This document shows, piece after piece, positions 20,592 through 28,795 of a DNA stretch of 64,000 bases. The translations under genes and the position numbers were made by a program. Numbering within the stretch: the stretch's first letter is position 1; each line of letters starts with the position of its first letter. This DNA is from QHWT01 sp963755695. Lineage in GTDB: Bacteria; Acidobacteriota; Vicinamibacteria; Vicinamibacterales; 2-12-FULL-66-21. The stretch lies in the NCBI GenBank assembly GCA_963755695.1, contig CAVWLB010000010.1:1550001-1614000 (forward strand), read 5' to 3'. The notes beneath the pieces were generated by a model. That model ran no database searches, was not told the origin of the DNA, and worked only from the letters and a program-made list of their open reading frames with translations.

Positions 20592-21787
20592 GCAACACCG
20601 CCGGCCATCTGCGGCGTGACATCGCCGAAGAGGTGCGCACAGGCCTGGCGCGTCCGCGACAAATAGGCATCGTAGCTGTACTTCGTGTCCGCGAGCTGGC
20701 GTGCCCTGGCGCCAATCGCTCGGGCGCGTTCCGGATCATCGAGCGCCATCACGATGCCTCGTGCAAAGCGATCGGCGCGTGCTTCGGTCAGGATCGCCAC
20801 GTCGTCGTTCAGTACCTGGGTGTGGGTCAGCAGCCGCGTCGCAACGATCGGGCGACCCGACCGAAGGTACTGATAGATCTTCAGCGGCGTGTTGGTGCCG
20901 AGGCTTCTCGGCGAGACGAGCACGTCAGCCGCGTCCAGAAACGCCGGGATCTCTTCGGCAGGCCGCTGACCCGCAAAGATCGTGGCCGTCGCGATGGCTT
21001 CGCGTTCCGCCAGCAGCCGTGCCGCGGCAATCTGATCGGGGCGCCCGCCGGCGAGCACGAGGCGCGCGGCGGGACGCTCGATGAGAACCTGCCGCATCGA
21101 GGAGAACAACAGATCGAGTCCCTGATAAGCCTCGAACGTGCCGGTGTAGAGAATTACCGGCGTCTGCGCATTCAGGCCAAGGGCGGCGCGGATGGCCACG
21201 CCTGAACCGGCCACGGGCGCATCGCCCGAGCCAGGCGCGTTCTCGATGAGCACCGACGGCACGGCGCGATCGATGCCGCGCACGACATCTTCCAGCTGCG
21301 GGCAGATCACGATGACCACCCGCGACCGCCGGATGACGAAGCGTTCCAGGGCGCGGAAGAGCGCGGTCAGTGCCCGCGAGCGGCTGTAGGCGAAATTCGT
21401 GAGCTGCTGCGGCAGGCTCGAATGCATGTCGTAAAGGTGCGGCACGCCAAGCACTGCGGCGATGAGCACGCCCCACCAGCTGCCCTCTTCATGCGAGTGC
21501 ACCGCATCGTACCGGCCCGACAGCGACCGGCGCAGCGTCGAGCAGAAGACAAAGAAATCGAGCGGCAGCTTACGCCACGACGGACCGATCCCGACGCCGT
21601 TCATGAATGGCGGCCGCGCACTGCGAAACACTCGAAGCCCCGGCAGGGAGACGTCGTGACCGAACGGGTAGGTCACGAGGTCGACCGTGTGGCCGAGCTC
21701 GACGAGCGCGCGAATGCGATGGAACTCGCTGAAGGGTGTGCCCCGGGGCTCGAAGAACGGCTCCGGTGCGATCATGAGGATGCGCAT
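20588..21787 (-). CDS. GT4-type glycosyltransferase
   Basis: An intact GT-B transferase of 399 residues. The N-terminus is MRILMIAPEPFFEPRGTPF, a known opening of a GT4 subgroup. An acceptor-domain block HSHEEGSWWGVLIAAVLG and a donor-domain block PVILYTGTFEAYQGLDLLF follow. The usual E-x7-E is replaced by the PRSLGTNTPLKIYQYLRSG variant, in which Lys and the YLRSG part keep their position. The ATG at 21787 starts the conserved sequence. It heads the GT4-methyltransferase-epimerase operon and is divergent from a flippase-like gene. A TACAAT box lies 16 bases upstream of the ATG. Confidence 0.87.
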   Translation of the reverse strand: MRILMIAPEPFFEPRGTPFSEFHRIRALVELGHTVDLVTYPFGHDVSLPGLRVFRSARPPFMNGVGIGPSWRKLPLDFFVFCSTLRRSLSGRYDAVHSHEEGSWWGVLIAAVLGVPHLYDMHSSLPQQLTNFAYSRSRALTALFRALERFVIRRSRVVIVICPQLEDVVRGIDRAVPSVLIENAPGSGDAPVAGSGVAIRAALGLNAQTPVILYTGTFEAYQGLDLLFSSMRQVLIERPAARLVLAGGRPDQIAAARLLAEREAIATATIFAGQRPAEEIPAFLDAADVLVSPRSLGTNTPLKIYQYLRSGRPIVATRLLTHTQVLNDDVAILTEARADRFARGIVMALDDPERARAIGARARQLADTKYSYDAYLSRTRQACAHLFGDVTPQMAGGVA

Positions 21788-21956
21788 CGAGATGAGTCCA
21801 TGTATTGTACGACCACGCAATGACACGGGACAATACGAGCCGCAGAAGAGGCACGGAAAAGCAGGGCCGGGCCGCAAGAGACCGTTCTTGCCGCGTATTG
21901 TGGCCCTCGTGGTAAGCTGAAGCACCCGCGCGCGCAGGCGGCGGGCTCGATCAAAC

Positions 21957-22961
21957 GTGACTCACGAGACCGAACCGCGCCCACCGCGCATCCGCCCGGT
22001 CGCCCTCGGCGCACTCAAGGCCATCGTCAGTATCGGACTCCTCGCATTGCTCCTGTCGCGGGTCGACCTCGCGCGGCTCTGGCGCTATGCGCGTGAGGCC
22101 TCGATCTCATGGCTGGTAGGCGCGTTGTGCCTCTACCTTTTGATGGTGCTCGCGAGCACGTGGCGCTGGCGCATCCTGCTGCGCGCCCAGCACGTGGCAA
22201 TGCCGTTCACCTCGCTGACCGCGTCGTTTCTGGTCGCTACGTTCTTCAACAATTTCCTGCCCAGCAACATTGGTGGTGACGTCGTACGGATCACCGATAC
22301 GGTGAAAGCGGCGGGATCGAGAACGCTGGCCGCCACCGTTGTGCTGATCGACCGCGGCATTGGTCTGCTGGCGCTGGCCTTGATGGCGGCGAGCGGCGCA
22401 ACCTTGATGCACCGGATGGCGGTGGGACCGGTCGGACCGGGCATGCTCTGGGCCGGCTTTGGCATCGGCGCGATCGTCGCCACACCCGCGCTCCTCATGC
22501 CCGAGACGATGACCAAGCTGTTGCAGCCGTTACGGGTGTTTCACCGCGAGTGGGTGGATAGACGGATCGTCATGCTCACCGACACCCTGACCCGCTTCAA
22601 GGAAACACCCGCAGCGCTCGCCGGCTGCTTCGGAGGAGCGGTCCTGGTCCAAGGACTCCTCGTGCTGTTCTACCTGGCGATCACGCGAAGCATGGACATC
22701 CCGATTGGTTTCGCCGAGCTGGCGGTGATTGTCCCGGTGTCCTTCATCGTGCAGATGTTGCCGGTCTCGATGAACGGCTTCGGTGTACGCGAGGCGACCT
22801 TCGGCTTCTACTTCACGCGTCTGGGCTTACCGCTCGAATCGGCGCTCCTCGTCTCCTTCATGGGAGCCGCCTTGATCATGCTCTTTTCGCTGAGCGGCGG
22901 CGTCACTTACCTGGGCCGTACCGCGCGAACCTCGCGTCACGCGGCTCGGCGCACCGCCTGA
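21957..22961 (+). CDS. Flippase-like membrane protein (LPG synthase TM domain family)
   Basis: A 334-residue protein with about eight membrane helices, matching the lysyl-phosphatidylglycerol synthase transmembrane family (old UPF0104), the flippase half of MprF. Family blocks are present: FFNNFLPSNIGGDVVR and, near the C-terminus, IVQMLPVSMNGFGVREATF. It lacks the soluble aminoacyl-transfer domain of MprF. Such stand-alone proteins are thought to move polyprenyl- or glycerophospholipids across the membrane. The GTG at 21957 precedes the first helix. It is divergent from a GT4 gene, which suggests work on the same glycolipid. A second copy is at 38324. Confidence 0.85.
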   Translation: MTHETEPRPPRIRPVALGALKAIVSIGLLALLLSRVDLARLWRYAREASISWLVGALCLYLLMVLASTWRWRILLRAQHVAMPFTSLTASFLVATFFNNFLPSNIGGDVVRITDTVKAAGSRTLAATVVLIDRGIGLLALALMAASGATLMHRMAVGPVGPGMLWAGFGIGAIVATPALLMPETMTKLLQPLRVFHREWVDRRIVMLTDTLTRFKETPAALAGCFGGAVLVQGLLVLFYLAITRSMDIPIGFAELAVIVPVSFIVQMLPVSMNGFGVREATFGFYFTRLGLPLESALLVSFMGAALIMLFSLSGGVTYLGRTARTSRHAARRTA

Positions 22962-22974
22962 TCCGTCCGAAGCC

Positions 22975-23009
22975 CCGCTTCACGCGGCGTCTCAAAGCGG
23001 CGCCCTACA
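22975..23009. repeat. Dispersed GC-stem repeat ending in CGCCCTACA
   Basis: Nearly the same sequence as 13632-13669: CCGCTTCACGCGGCG then CGGCGCCCTACA. It lies between convergent genes (flippase-like and GT2), so it may act as a bidirectional terminator. Confidence 0.55.
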
Positions 23010-23028
23010 CCCTCACTCTTTCAGCAAC

Positions 23029-23721
23029 TCAACCGCGACGGTACTTGCGGAACGTGGCCAGCGCCCGGAACCAGTCGCGAAGGCCGATCTTCTTTCCCTC
23101 GGCGCGACTGCGCGGATAGTAGCGAATCGGCACTTCGACGATCCGCCGCTTGCGCGCGAGCATCCGCGCGGTGATCTCGTGATCGAGTTCGAAGCCGCTC
23201 GTCTCCAGGGGTAGCGCTGCGATCTCCTCGCGGCGGAACAGTTTCAGCGCGGTGACCGTGTCGGTGAGGTACCGGCCGGTGAACAGCCACGCAATCGCGC
23301 TGAGACTACGGCCGCCAAGATAGGCGCCGAGGGACTGGTTGGGATGGCGCCCGCGACCGAGATACCGGCTGCCGTAAACGATGTCGGCTCCCCCGTCGAG
23401 GAGCGCTTGCATCATCGGCACGTAGTCCTGCGGGTCGTATTCGAGATCCGCGTCCTGGATGATCAGATACTCGCCGGTCGCCAGCGCCATGCCCGCACGA
23501 ACCGCGCGTCCCTTTCCGCCGTTCCGCTCCATCCGATGCAGGCGCACGCCGGAAACCGCAGATGCGATCTCGGCGGTGCGATCCCTGGAGCAGTCGTCGA
23601 CCACGATGATCTCCGGCTGGACGCCGAGCGGCGCAAGATCGACGGCCTTGATCTGCTCGAGCAGACGGCCGATGAATCGCTCTTCGTTATAAGCCGGGAT
23701 GACGATCGAGAGCGTGCTCAT
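23029..23721 (-). CDS. GT2 polyprenyl-phosphate sugar synthase-like
   Basis: A GT-A transferase of 230 residues, similar to dolichol-phosphate mannosyltransferase. All catalytic motifs are present: VIPAYNEERFIG, VVDDCSRDRT, the metal-binding DAD in IIQDADLEYDPQD, and RYLGRGRHPN. It has no C-terminal membrane helices, so it is probably peripheral. It would load a sugar from an NDP-sugar onto polyprenyl phosphate, feeding GT-C enzymes. Its ATG at 23721 overlaps the stop of the nucleotidyltransferase gene (ATGA). It is the last gene of the CofD-fusion operon. Confidence 0.88.
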   Translation of the reverse strand: MSTLSIVIPAYNEERFIGRLLEQIKAVDLAPLGVQPEIIVVDDCSRDRTAEIASAVSGVRLHRMERNGGKGRAVRAGMALATGEYLIIQDADLEYDPQDYVPMMQALLDGGADIVYGSRYLGRGRHPNQSLGAYLGGRSLSAIAWLFTGRYLTDTVTALKLFRREEIAALPLETSGFELDHEITARMLARKRRIVEVPIRYYPRSRAEGKKIGLRDWFRALATFRKYRRG

Positions 23722-24467
23722 GACGTCACGCGCCGGCGCAGCCATTCCTCCACCTGCTGCAATTCCTCCGGTGTATTGATGCCCACGGCCTCCATCGGAT
23801 CGGTGCACGGAAACGTGACGATGGGCTGGCGCCTGGAAAGCCATGGAATGAACGGCAGGAAATTGCGTTCGCCGGTCGATCTGCCAGGCGCGACTTCGGA
23901 GGCGTATTCATGCAGGTCGCGATCGAACGCGGCGCGCGACAGCGCGAACAGCCCCATGTCGCTCTCGCCTTCATCCGGCATCGGGTCTCCTTCGCGCCGG
24001 TGCAGCACGCTCGCAATCCGGCCGTCTGCCTCGCGCGCAAAATGGATGTAGGGGTGCTCCCGGTTGACGGTCGGAAATGCCAGCGCCGGCGGAGGCTCGG
24101 GCGACGACACGTCGGCCAGATGCCGCACGGTCTCCGGCAGCACGGCCACCTGATCGCACCACGTAATCCAGATCGAGTCCGGGCGAAGACGCATCACCGC
24201 TGGCGCGGCGAGCAGAATGGCGTCGAGCATGCCGGTTGGTGACGGCTGCAGGACGACCTCGCAATAACCGGCTTCATCCGCCCATGCCTCCACCTGGTCC
24301 GCAAACGATGGATGCGCAACGATGACGCTGTAATCGACGTACGCGGCGTAAAGATCGGCCAGATGATCGAGCATCGGCCGGCCGTTGACCGATACCAGCG
24401 CCTTGGGGCGTGATGACCTCAGCCGGGTGCCAAGACCGGCGGCGGGGATGACCAGGAGGCGCGACAT
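23718..24467 (-). CDS. Sugar-phosphate nucleotidyltransferase
   Basis: A 249-residue NTP-transferase-fold protein. The signature loop is PAAGLGTRLRSSRPKALV at the N-terminus, followed by VNGRPMLDHL; an acidic metal ligand sits in WITWCDQV. It lacks a hexapeptide-repeat tail, so it is a simple pyrophosphorylase (activating a sugar phosphate with CTP, UTP or GTP) or a phosphocholine-type cytidylyltransferase. Its start is directly next to the stop of the CofD-fusion gene and its stop overlaps the GT2 start, so the three are one transcription unit. The nucleotide and sugar cannot be told from sequence. Confidence 0.8.
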   Translation of the reverse strand: MSRLLVIPAAGLGTRLRSSRPKALVSVNGRPMLDHLADLYAAYVDYSVIVAHPSFADQVEAWADEAGYCEVVLQPSPTGMLDAILLAAPAVMRLRPDSIWITWCDQVAVLPETVRHLADVSSPEPPPALAFPTVNREHPYIHFAREADGRIASVLHRREGDPMPDEGESDMGLFALSRAAFDRDLHEYASEVAPGRSTGERNFLPFIPWLSRRQPIVTFPCTDPMEAVGINTPEELQQVEEWLRRRVTS

Positions 24468-26466
24468 TCAGGACTTGCTGACCGCGGCGGTGCGTGCTTC
24501 GTCGCGTTTCCCGGCGTCCGCGGCGCGTTCCGGCGCGCTCGCGCCGGCCGCGAATCTGTGCGCAACGATCGTCGCGAGCGACTGCACTCCCTCGAACGGG
24601 CTGGTGCGCTTCACCTTCTCCGGGGAAATCGGGAAGAACTGCACCGGCAACTCGAGGATCTCGGCGCGACGCCGTAAGAGCCGGGACAGGAGGAACTGGT
24701 TTGCCCGCTTGTGAGTCAGTTCGATGCCCGCCTCGAGCGCGTCGGCCGCGCGCACCGCGCGCACGGCTGACAGGGTGTCGGAAATGTAGCGGCCGTACAG
24801 AGCAGGTAGGCCAGGCTGAGCACGTGGCTTCCGATGTAACTGACTGCGCCGAGGAGCATGTTGGATTTGTAACGAAGGCGGTACGACTCGTGGATGTCGC
24901 GCACCGACAACCGCCGGCTGCCCCACACGGCATCGAGCCGGCCGACCGCCAGGTGCGATGCCAGGCCCACGAGATCCTCCCCTCGATACATGCCCGAGGA
25001 CTCGAACAGCCCGACGTAATCGAATTCTCCGGCGCGTACCGCCTCGGCAAAGGCACGCCGCTTCGGCGACGCTCCGGACCGCAAACGGCAGCCGCGCGAC
25101 GAACGCCGGATCGAGCGTCTCCCCACCTTCGTAAAACACCGTCATCTGCAGCGGGAGTCGACTCGATGCCGCCGCGAATCATTTCGAGCAGCGTCTGCGT
25201 GACCTTGTTGAGCGACCCGGCGTCGTGCAGCAGCACCGCCATGCGGTACGGACGCGAGTGAGCCTGCAGCGCGTCGAGGAACGGACCCAGAATGCGGGCC
25301 GCATCGTGACGGCCGGTGACACCGTCTTCGTAATTGCCAATCCGCACGAGCCGCGGGTCCTCGATCGTCTCGACCGGCCCGAGCGGCACGTAGGGCGACG
25401 TCTTCGGTGCGCCCCGGTTCGTTCATCAGGTAGTGCGTGATCAGGCACGGCGTCGGCACCGTGCGCTCACCTTTCAAGTTCAGGTAGTAAAGCGCGCGGT
25501 CGATGAGATCGACGGCCGTGCTGCCGGTGATCTCCGCGTCGGTCTGAATGTTGGTGACCAGCAGCTTGATCGCGCGCAGGTTCGCGGCGATGGCGTCGCC
25601 AAGCCCAGGCGTCATGTACGACGGGAACAGGCTGGAATGCTGCGTGCCCGGCGCGTAGATGATCACGTCGGCGAGCGGCAATCTTCCCGGCGAGCCGGGG
25701 ATTCAACGTCAGCCTTCGCGCGGCGCCCCTCGAGCGCGCGCGCCGCGGTCTCCGGCCCGGCCGCCTCGAGCTGACGGCGCTTCGTCGTCGCCAAGCGGTC
25801 GATCGACGAGGAACAGGCTCTTGATCGTGTTCTGGGCCCGGGCGTCGACGATCGCTTCCTCGGTCCGCAGCAGGCGGCCGCCCGCATCGAGCGCAACCAG
25901 GTGGGCATTGGCGCCGTCAGTGACGTTTTCGATGAGGCCGGCTGGAATGCCGAGCAGCGCGCAGTAGTCGTCGACCGCGCGATTGAAGTCCCGTTTCGCG
26001 CGCAGGTACGCTCCGGCGAAAACCAGATTGCCGACGCTGCAGTCGCCGAAGGCAAACGGAGTGGCCTGACGGCTGTATTCGTACAGGAACGCCGTGCATC
26101 CAATCGACGAGACGTCGATCGTGAAGCGTCGCCGGACGTCATCTTGGTGAGGAGTTCCACCGCGGCGGACGAGGTGACATCGGCGGGCAGTCGCGAATCC
26201 AGCAGCTCGGCAAAACCCGGAGAGCAGGTCCTCAGCTCCGCGGCCAGCCGCGACGCGTTCTTGCGGAAATCCGACGGCCCGAGGCTGTCGCCGAGAAACC
26301 GCCGCACTTCACCGGTCGACGCGCCATCGTCGTAGCCGTTGATGGCAATCGTCAGCGACACGCCAGGGCGGCAGACGAGTTGACGCGTGAGTGCGCCAGA
26401 GCCGCGACCGCCCGAAAACAGTACGACGTTGACATTCGGCGGGCGTGCGCCGGGTGTCGAAGACAC
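24468..26466 (-). CDS. CofD/YvcK-like domain fused to a degenerate GT2 domain, frameshifted
   Basis: About 665 residues in two domains. The first resembles CofD/YvcK: VVLFSGGRGSGALTRQL, INGYDDGASTGEVRRFLGD, GPSDFRKNASRLA, and ADVIIYAPGTQHSSLFPSY. In CofD this fold transfers phospholactate; YvcK proteins bind nucleotide sugars. The second follows the GT2 layout, but key motifs are changed: AVLLHDAGS stands where VIPAYNE is expected, VFYEGGETLD where VVDDGSxD is, and FESSGM where the DxD metal site is. The later GT2 parts are conserved (VWGSRRLSVRDIHES, RYISDTLSAVRAVR, LELPVQFFPIS). At least seven indels break the frame, but no in-frame stop separates the domains. The GTG at 26466 follows a CATAAT box. 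Confidence 0.72.
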
Positions 26467-26477
26467 GCTCAATTATG
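26467..26477 (-). promoter_or_regulatory. -10 box of the CofD-fusion operon
   Basis: CATAAT on the minus strand (26477-26472) is 5 bases before the GTG at 26466. A TTG at 26472 is also in frame but lies against the box, so GTG is the better start. The remaining 100 bases to the next gene show nothing else I can name. Confidence 0.35.
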
Positions 26478-26583
26478 CCACGCGGACGTATCGGGACAGG
26501 GACGATCGGCCGGGCGGTCGTCGAGTAATCGCGATAGCGCCAGCGTGGCTATCGTGCCAAGGGCACGTAGGGGTCTGGTCCGT

Positions 26584-27300
26584 TCAGAAGCGGTAGCGCA
26601 ACCCTGCGCCGATCTGGAAACCGCCTACCTTCAGCGAATCGACCGTGGGGAGATCGACCGAGGCCCCCGCATAGCGCATCGTCACTCCTGCGCCGATCTT
26701 CTGGGTGACCAGGTAGGTGACGTCGACTCCCAGATTGACGCCGACGCCCGTTTCCGTTTCCTTGGACGTCGTGACACCGGTCGCGATCGACGTATTGGGC
26801 TGCACCGTGACGCCGGTGACGCCTTGATCCGACACGAAGAAGATGGACGGACCGGCCGATGCGGCCACGTCGATCTTGTCGGTCACCGGCCAGAACCAGA
26901 CCGCCGAGATATGCATCGCATCCTCGGAGTGATCGAGCTTGCCGGCATTCAGGTCCTGTTGCACCGGCTGATCGAACACGAGCGGATCGGGGACCCGCGC
27001 GGTCACGGTGACGTTGCTCGAATCGGAGAAGTGCGAGTAGCCAAGGCCAATCGCGAGGTTGTGCCAGACACGGTACCCGCCGGAAAGATCGAACACGGGA
27101 CCGCCGCCGATCTTACGCGGGCCTGTGACTGTGCCTTGTTCGTCGTACAGCGTGAACGTGCTGGTGTCGGTCACGTTGCGTGACTGCGGCTGAGCCAGAA
27201 CGTTGACGTTCGCAAATCCGCGATCCTGCCATTGCATTACCTGCGCGTGTGCCGGCGCTGCTGCGAGCACCAGCGCGATGACTCCCAGAACCTTCTTCAT
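26584..27300 (-). CDS. Outer-membrane beta-barrel protein
   Basis: A 238-residue protein with a signal peptide cut after APAHAQ. The mature chain is made of alternating strands with glycine turns, for example GPVFDLSGGYRVWHNLAIGL and GVGVNLGVDVTYLVTQKIGAG, and it ends with a C-terminal phenylalanine (GAGLRYRF), the usual BAM recognition signal. This fits OmpA/OmpW-like 8-stranded barrels. A Shine-Dalgarno AGGAG lies about 9 bases before the ATG. It is divergent from the lipoprotein cluster at 27585 and shares the 284-base spacer that holds a 15-base palindrome. No ligand can be assigned. Confidence 0.78.
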   Translation of the reverse strand: MKKVLGVIALVLAAAPAHAQVMQWQDRGFANVNVLAQPQSRNVTDTSTFTLYDEQGTVTGPRKIGGGPVFDLSGGYRVWHNLAIGLGYSHFSDSSNVTVTARVPDPLVFDQPVQQDLNAGKLDHSEDAMHISAVWFWPVTDKIDVAASAGPSIFFVSDQGVTGVTVQPNTSIATGVTTSKETETGVGVNLGVDVTYLVTQKIGAGVTMRYAGASVDLPTVDSLKVGGFQIGAGLRYRF

Positions 27301-27584
27301 CCAGACTTACTCCTGACTCGCGCGCTCCCGCCGCCGGAAGCGATGTTAGTGGGGACGTCGGATGGTAGCATGGCTCGACCTCGCTGAGTACCTGCTCTCG
27401 TAAAGAAAAGTTCTGCGCGTCGGATCGTGGACGTAAAACTCTTGACACTGTCAAGATGCGTCCGTAAGCTCTTTCTGTCCCATGTCATCGCGCTTCGCTC
27501 TCCCAGCAGCGAGGCCGATCGCTCGGCGCGAAACGCTCTTGCTCGCGTTCGATGTCTGTATGCGGATTTTCAGGAGAAAGCCTG
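27301..27584. promoter_or_regulatory. Divergent regulatory region with a perfect 15-base palindrome
   Basis: The 284-base spacer serves both the beta-barrel gene (minus) and the lipoprotein cluster (plus). At 27441-27455 lies CTTGACA-C-TGTCAAG, a perfect 7-bp inverted repeat. Because it contains TTGACA on both strands, it could be a -35 element for each direction and an operator at once; on the plus strand TAAGCT follows with a 17-base spacer (27465-27470). AGGAG at 27573 serves the lipoprotein start. No regulator gene is adjacent. Confidence 0.4.
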
Positions 27585-28412
27585 ATGTTCCTACGTAAGG
27601 TAAGTGCGATGGGCGCAGCGACTGCCCTGATGTTGGCGGTCGGCTGCTCGAGCGACAAGGCCACGCCGGTATCACCCTCGAGCACAACAGTCACCGATGG
27701 GGGAGCAGCCCCCGATGGCAGCACCCTCAAAGTCACCGCACCAGGAGCGGTCTCGCCGCACAGCGGCGAAGAAGTGAAGAATTCCGCCCCGGTGTTCAGC
27801 GTCAACAACTCGCAGCCGAAATTCGGCGTGCCCGCGGCGCTCGAGTATCGCTTCGAGGTCTTCACCGACGGTGGCCAGTTCGTGGTCAACTCTTTGAGGA
27901 TTTCACCGGGAAACGGCTCGACCCGCTGGCAGATTCCAACCAGCCTCAATCAGGGCGACTACAAGTGGCACGCACGCGCGGAGATGGGCGCGGCTCACGG
28001 ACCGTGGAGCGACTTCGTGTCGTTCAAGATCACCGCTCCGCCGTCATTGCTGCCGCCGGGGCCGTACCCGACGGACCCGTCGGCGATCGTCAACTTCGTC
28101 GGGGCGAACTATCCCGACAAGCTCAAGGCACACGTCAGTCTGGATACACGCAAGGCGAACATGGCGTTCCTCCGCGATCGCATCATCGAAGTGGCCCTCT
28201 GCACCCATCAGGTGATGGGACGCAATCTGAAGCGCGGCGGCCCCGAGTTCAGCTTCGACTTCCTTGCCTGGAAGACCGGCGGCAAGACCTGGGGAGTCGA
28301 CCTGGCGAGCGGGTACGACGCGACGGACAAGCCACTGAGACTGCATTGGGCGCCGCACGCACCGCGCGCGTTCTTCTCCGCCCTTCCGAATCCGCAGCCC
28401 TGCCGTAACTAG
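27585..28412 (+). CDS. Lipoprotein with a conserved C-terminal domain (copy A)
   Basis: A 275-residue lipoprotein: signal peptide with lipobox MLAVGCSS, a Ser/Thr-rich linker, then a fibronectin-III-like region (YRFEVFTDGGQFVVN, WHARAEMGAAHGPWSDFVSF). The last 110 residues match the end of the protein at 30542: KANMAFLRDR, NLKRGGPE, DFLAW, WGVDL and paired cysteines occupy the same positions. I know no named family for this domain. It precedes a small lipoprotein-like gene, a GMC oxidoreductase and the second copy, all on the same strand. A good Shine-Dalgarno (AGGAG) supports the ATG at 27585. Role unknown; carbohydrate or substrate binding in the periplasm is a guess from the Fn3 region. 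Confidence 0.78.
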   Translation: MFLRKVSAMGAATALMLAVGCSSDKATPVSPSSTTVTDGGAAPDGSTLKVTAPGAVSPHSGEEVKNSAPVFSVNNSQPKFGVPAALEYRFEVFTDGGQFVVNSLRISPGNGSTRWQIPTSLNQGDYKWHARAEMGAAHGPWSDFVSFKITAPPSLLPPGPYPTDPSAIVNFVGANYPDKLKAHVSLDTRKANMAFLRDRIIEVALCTHQVMGRNLKRGGPEFSFDFLAWKTGGKTWGVDLASGYDATDKPLRLHWAPHAPRAFFSALPNPQPCRN

Positions 28413-28471
28413 GCAGGGGTGAAAACCGCCGGGGTCGCTCGACCCTGGCGGTTCCTCCTGTTTCCGCTCCG

Positions 28472-28795
28472 ATGTATCGCCGTCGCTTTGCGCAATTGAT
28501 TGGAAGCGCGGTCCTCGCACCGCTGTGGGGGTGTGGCCCGTCCGAATCAGATAAAGCCGCGCTCGTCAGGCTTCTCGGATTGCAGCCCGCTGAAGCAACG
28601 TGGCTGAATCCTCTGAGTCCTGCGCAGCTCCGCGAACTGCGCGAAGCGCTTGAAACGCCCGGGCACCAGGCGACGGATCGGGCGGCACAACTGGCGTTCT
28701 CGTTGGTCGGCACCAGAAGCCGGACGTTCGCGTTCCTCGGGTATCCCCTGGTCAACGACAAGCGCAGCGTGTGCGATGGCCTTCTCAGAGAGTGA
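28472..28795 (+). CDS. Small lipoprotein-like partner of the GMC oxidoreductase
   Basis: A 107-residue protein. The N-terminus MYRRRFAQLIGSAVLAPLWG has a twin-arginine-like RRRF followed by a hydrophobic stretch and a lipobox-like WGCG. The rest is helical and includes LRELREALETPG. Position and size recall the small Tat-exported gamma subunits (gluconate 2-dehydrogenase subunit 3 type) encoded before GMC dehydrogenases. Its 3' end overlaps the GMC start by 20 bases, which suggests coupling. Assignment as a gamma subunit is inference from context. Confidence 0.62.
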   Translation: MYRRRFAQLIGSAVLAPLWGCGPSESDKAALVRLLGLQPAEATWLNPLSPAQLRELREALETPGHQATDRAAQLAFSLVGTRSRTFAFLGYPLVNDKRSVCDGLLRE

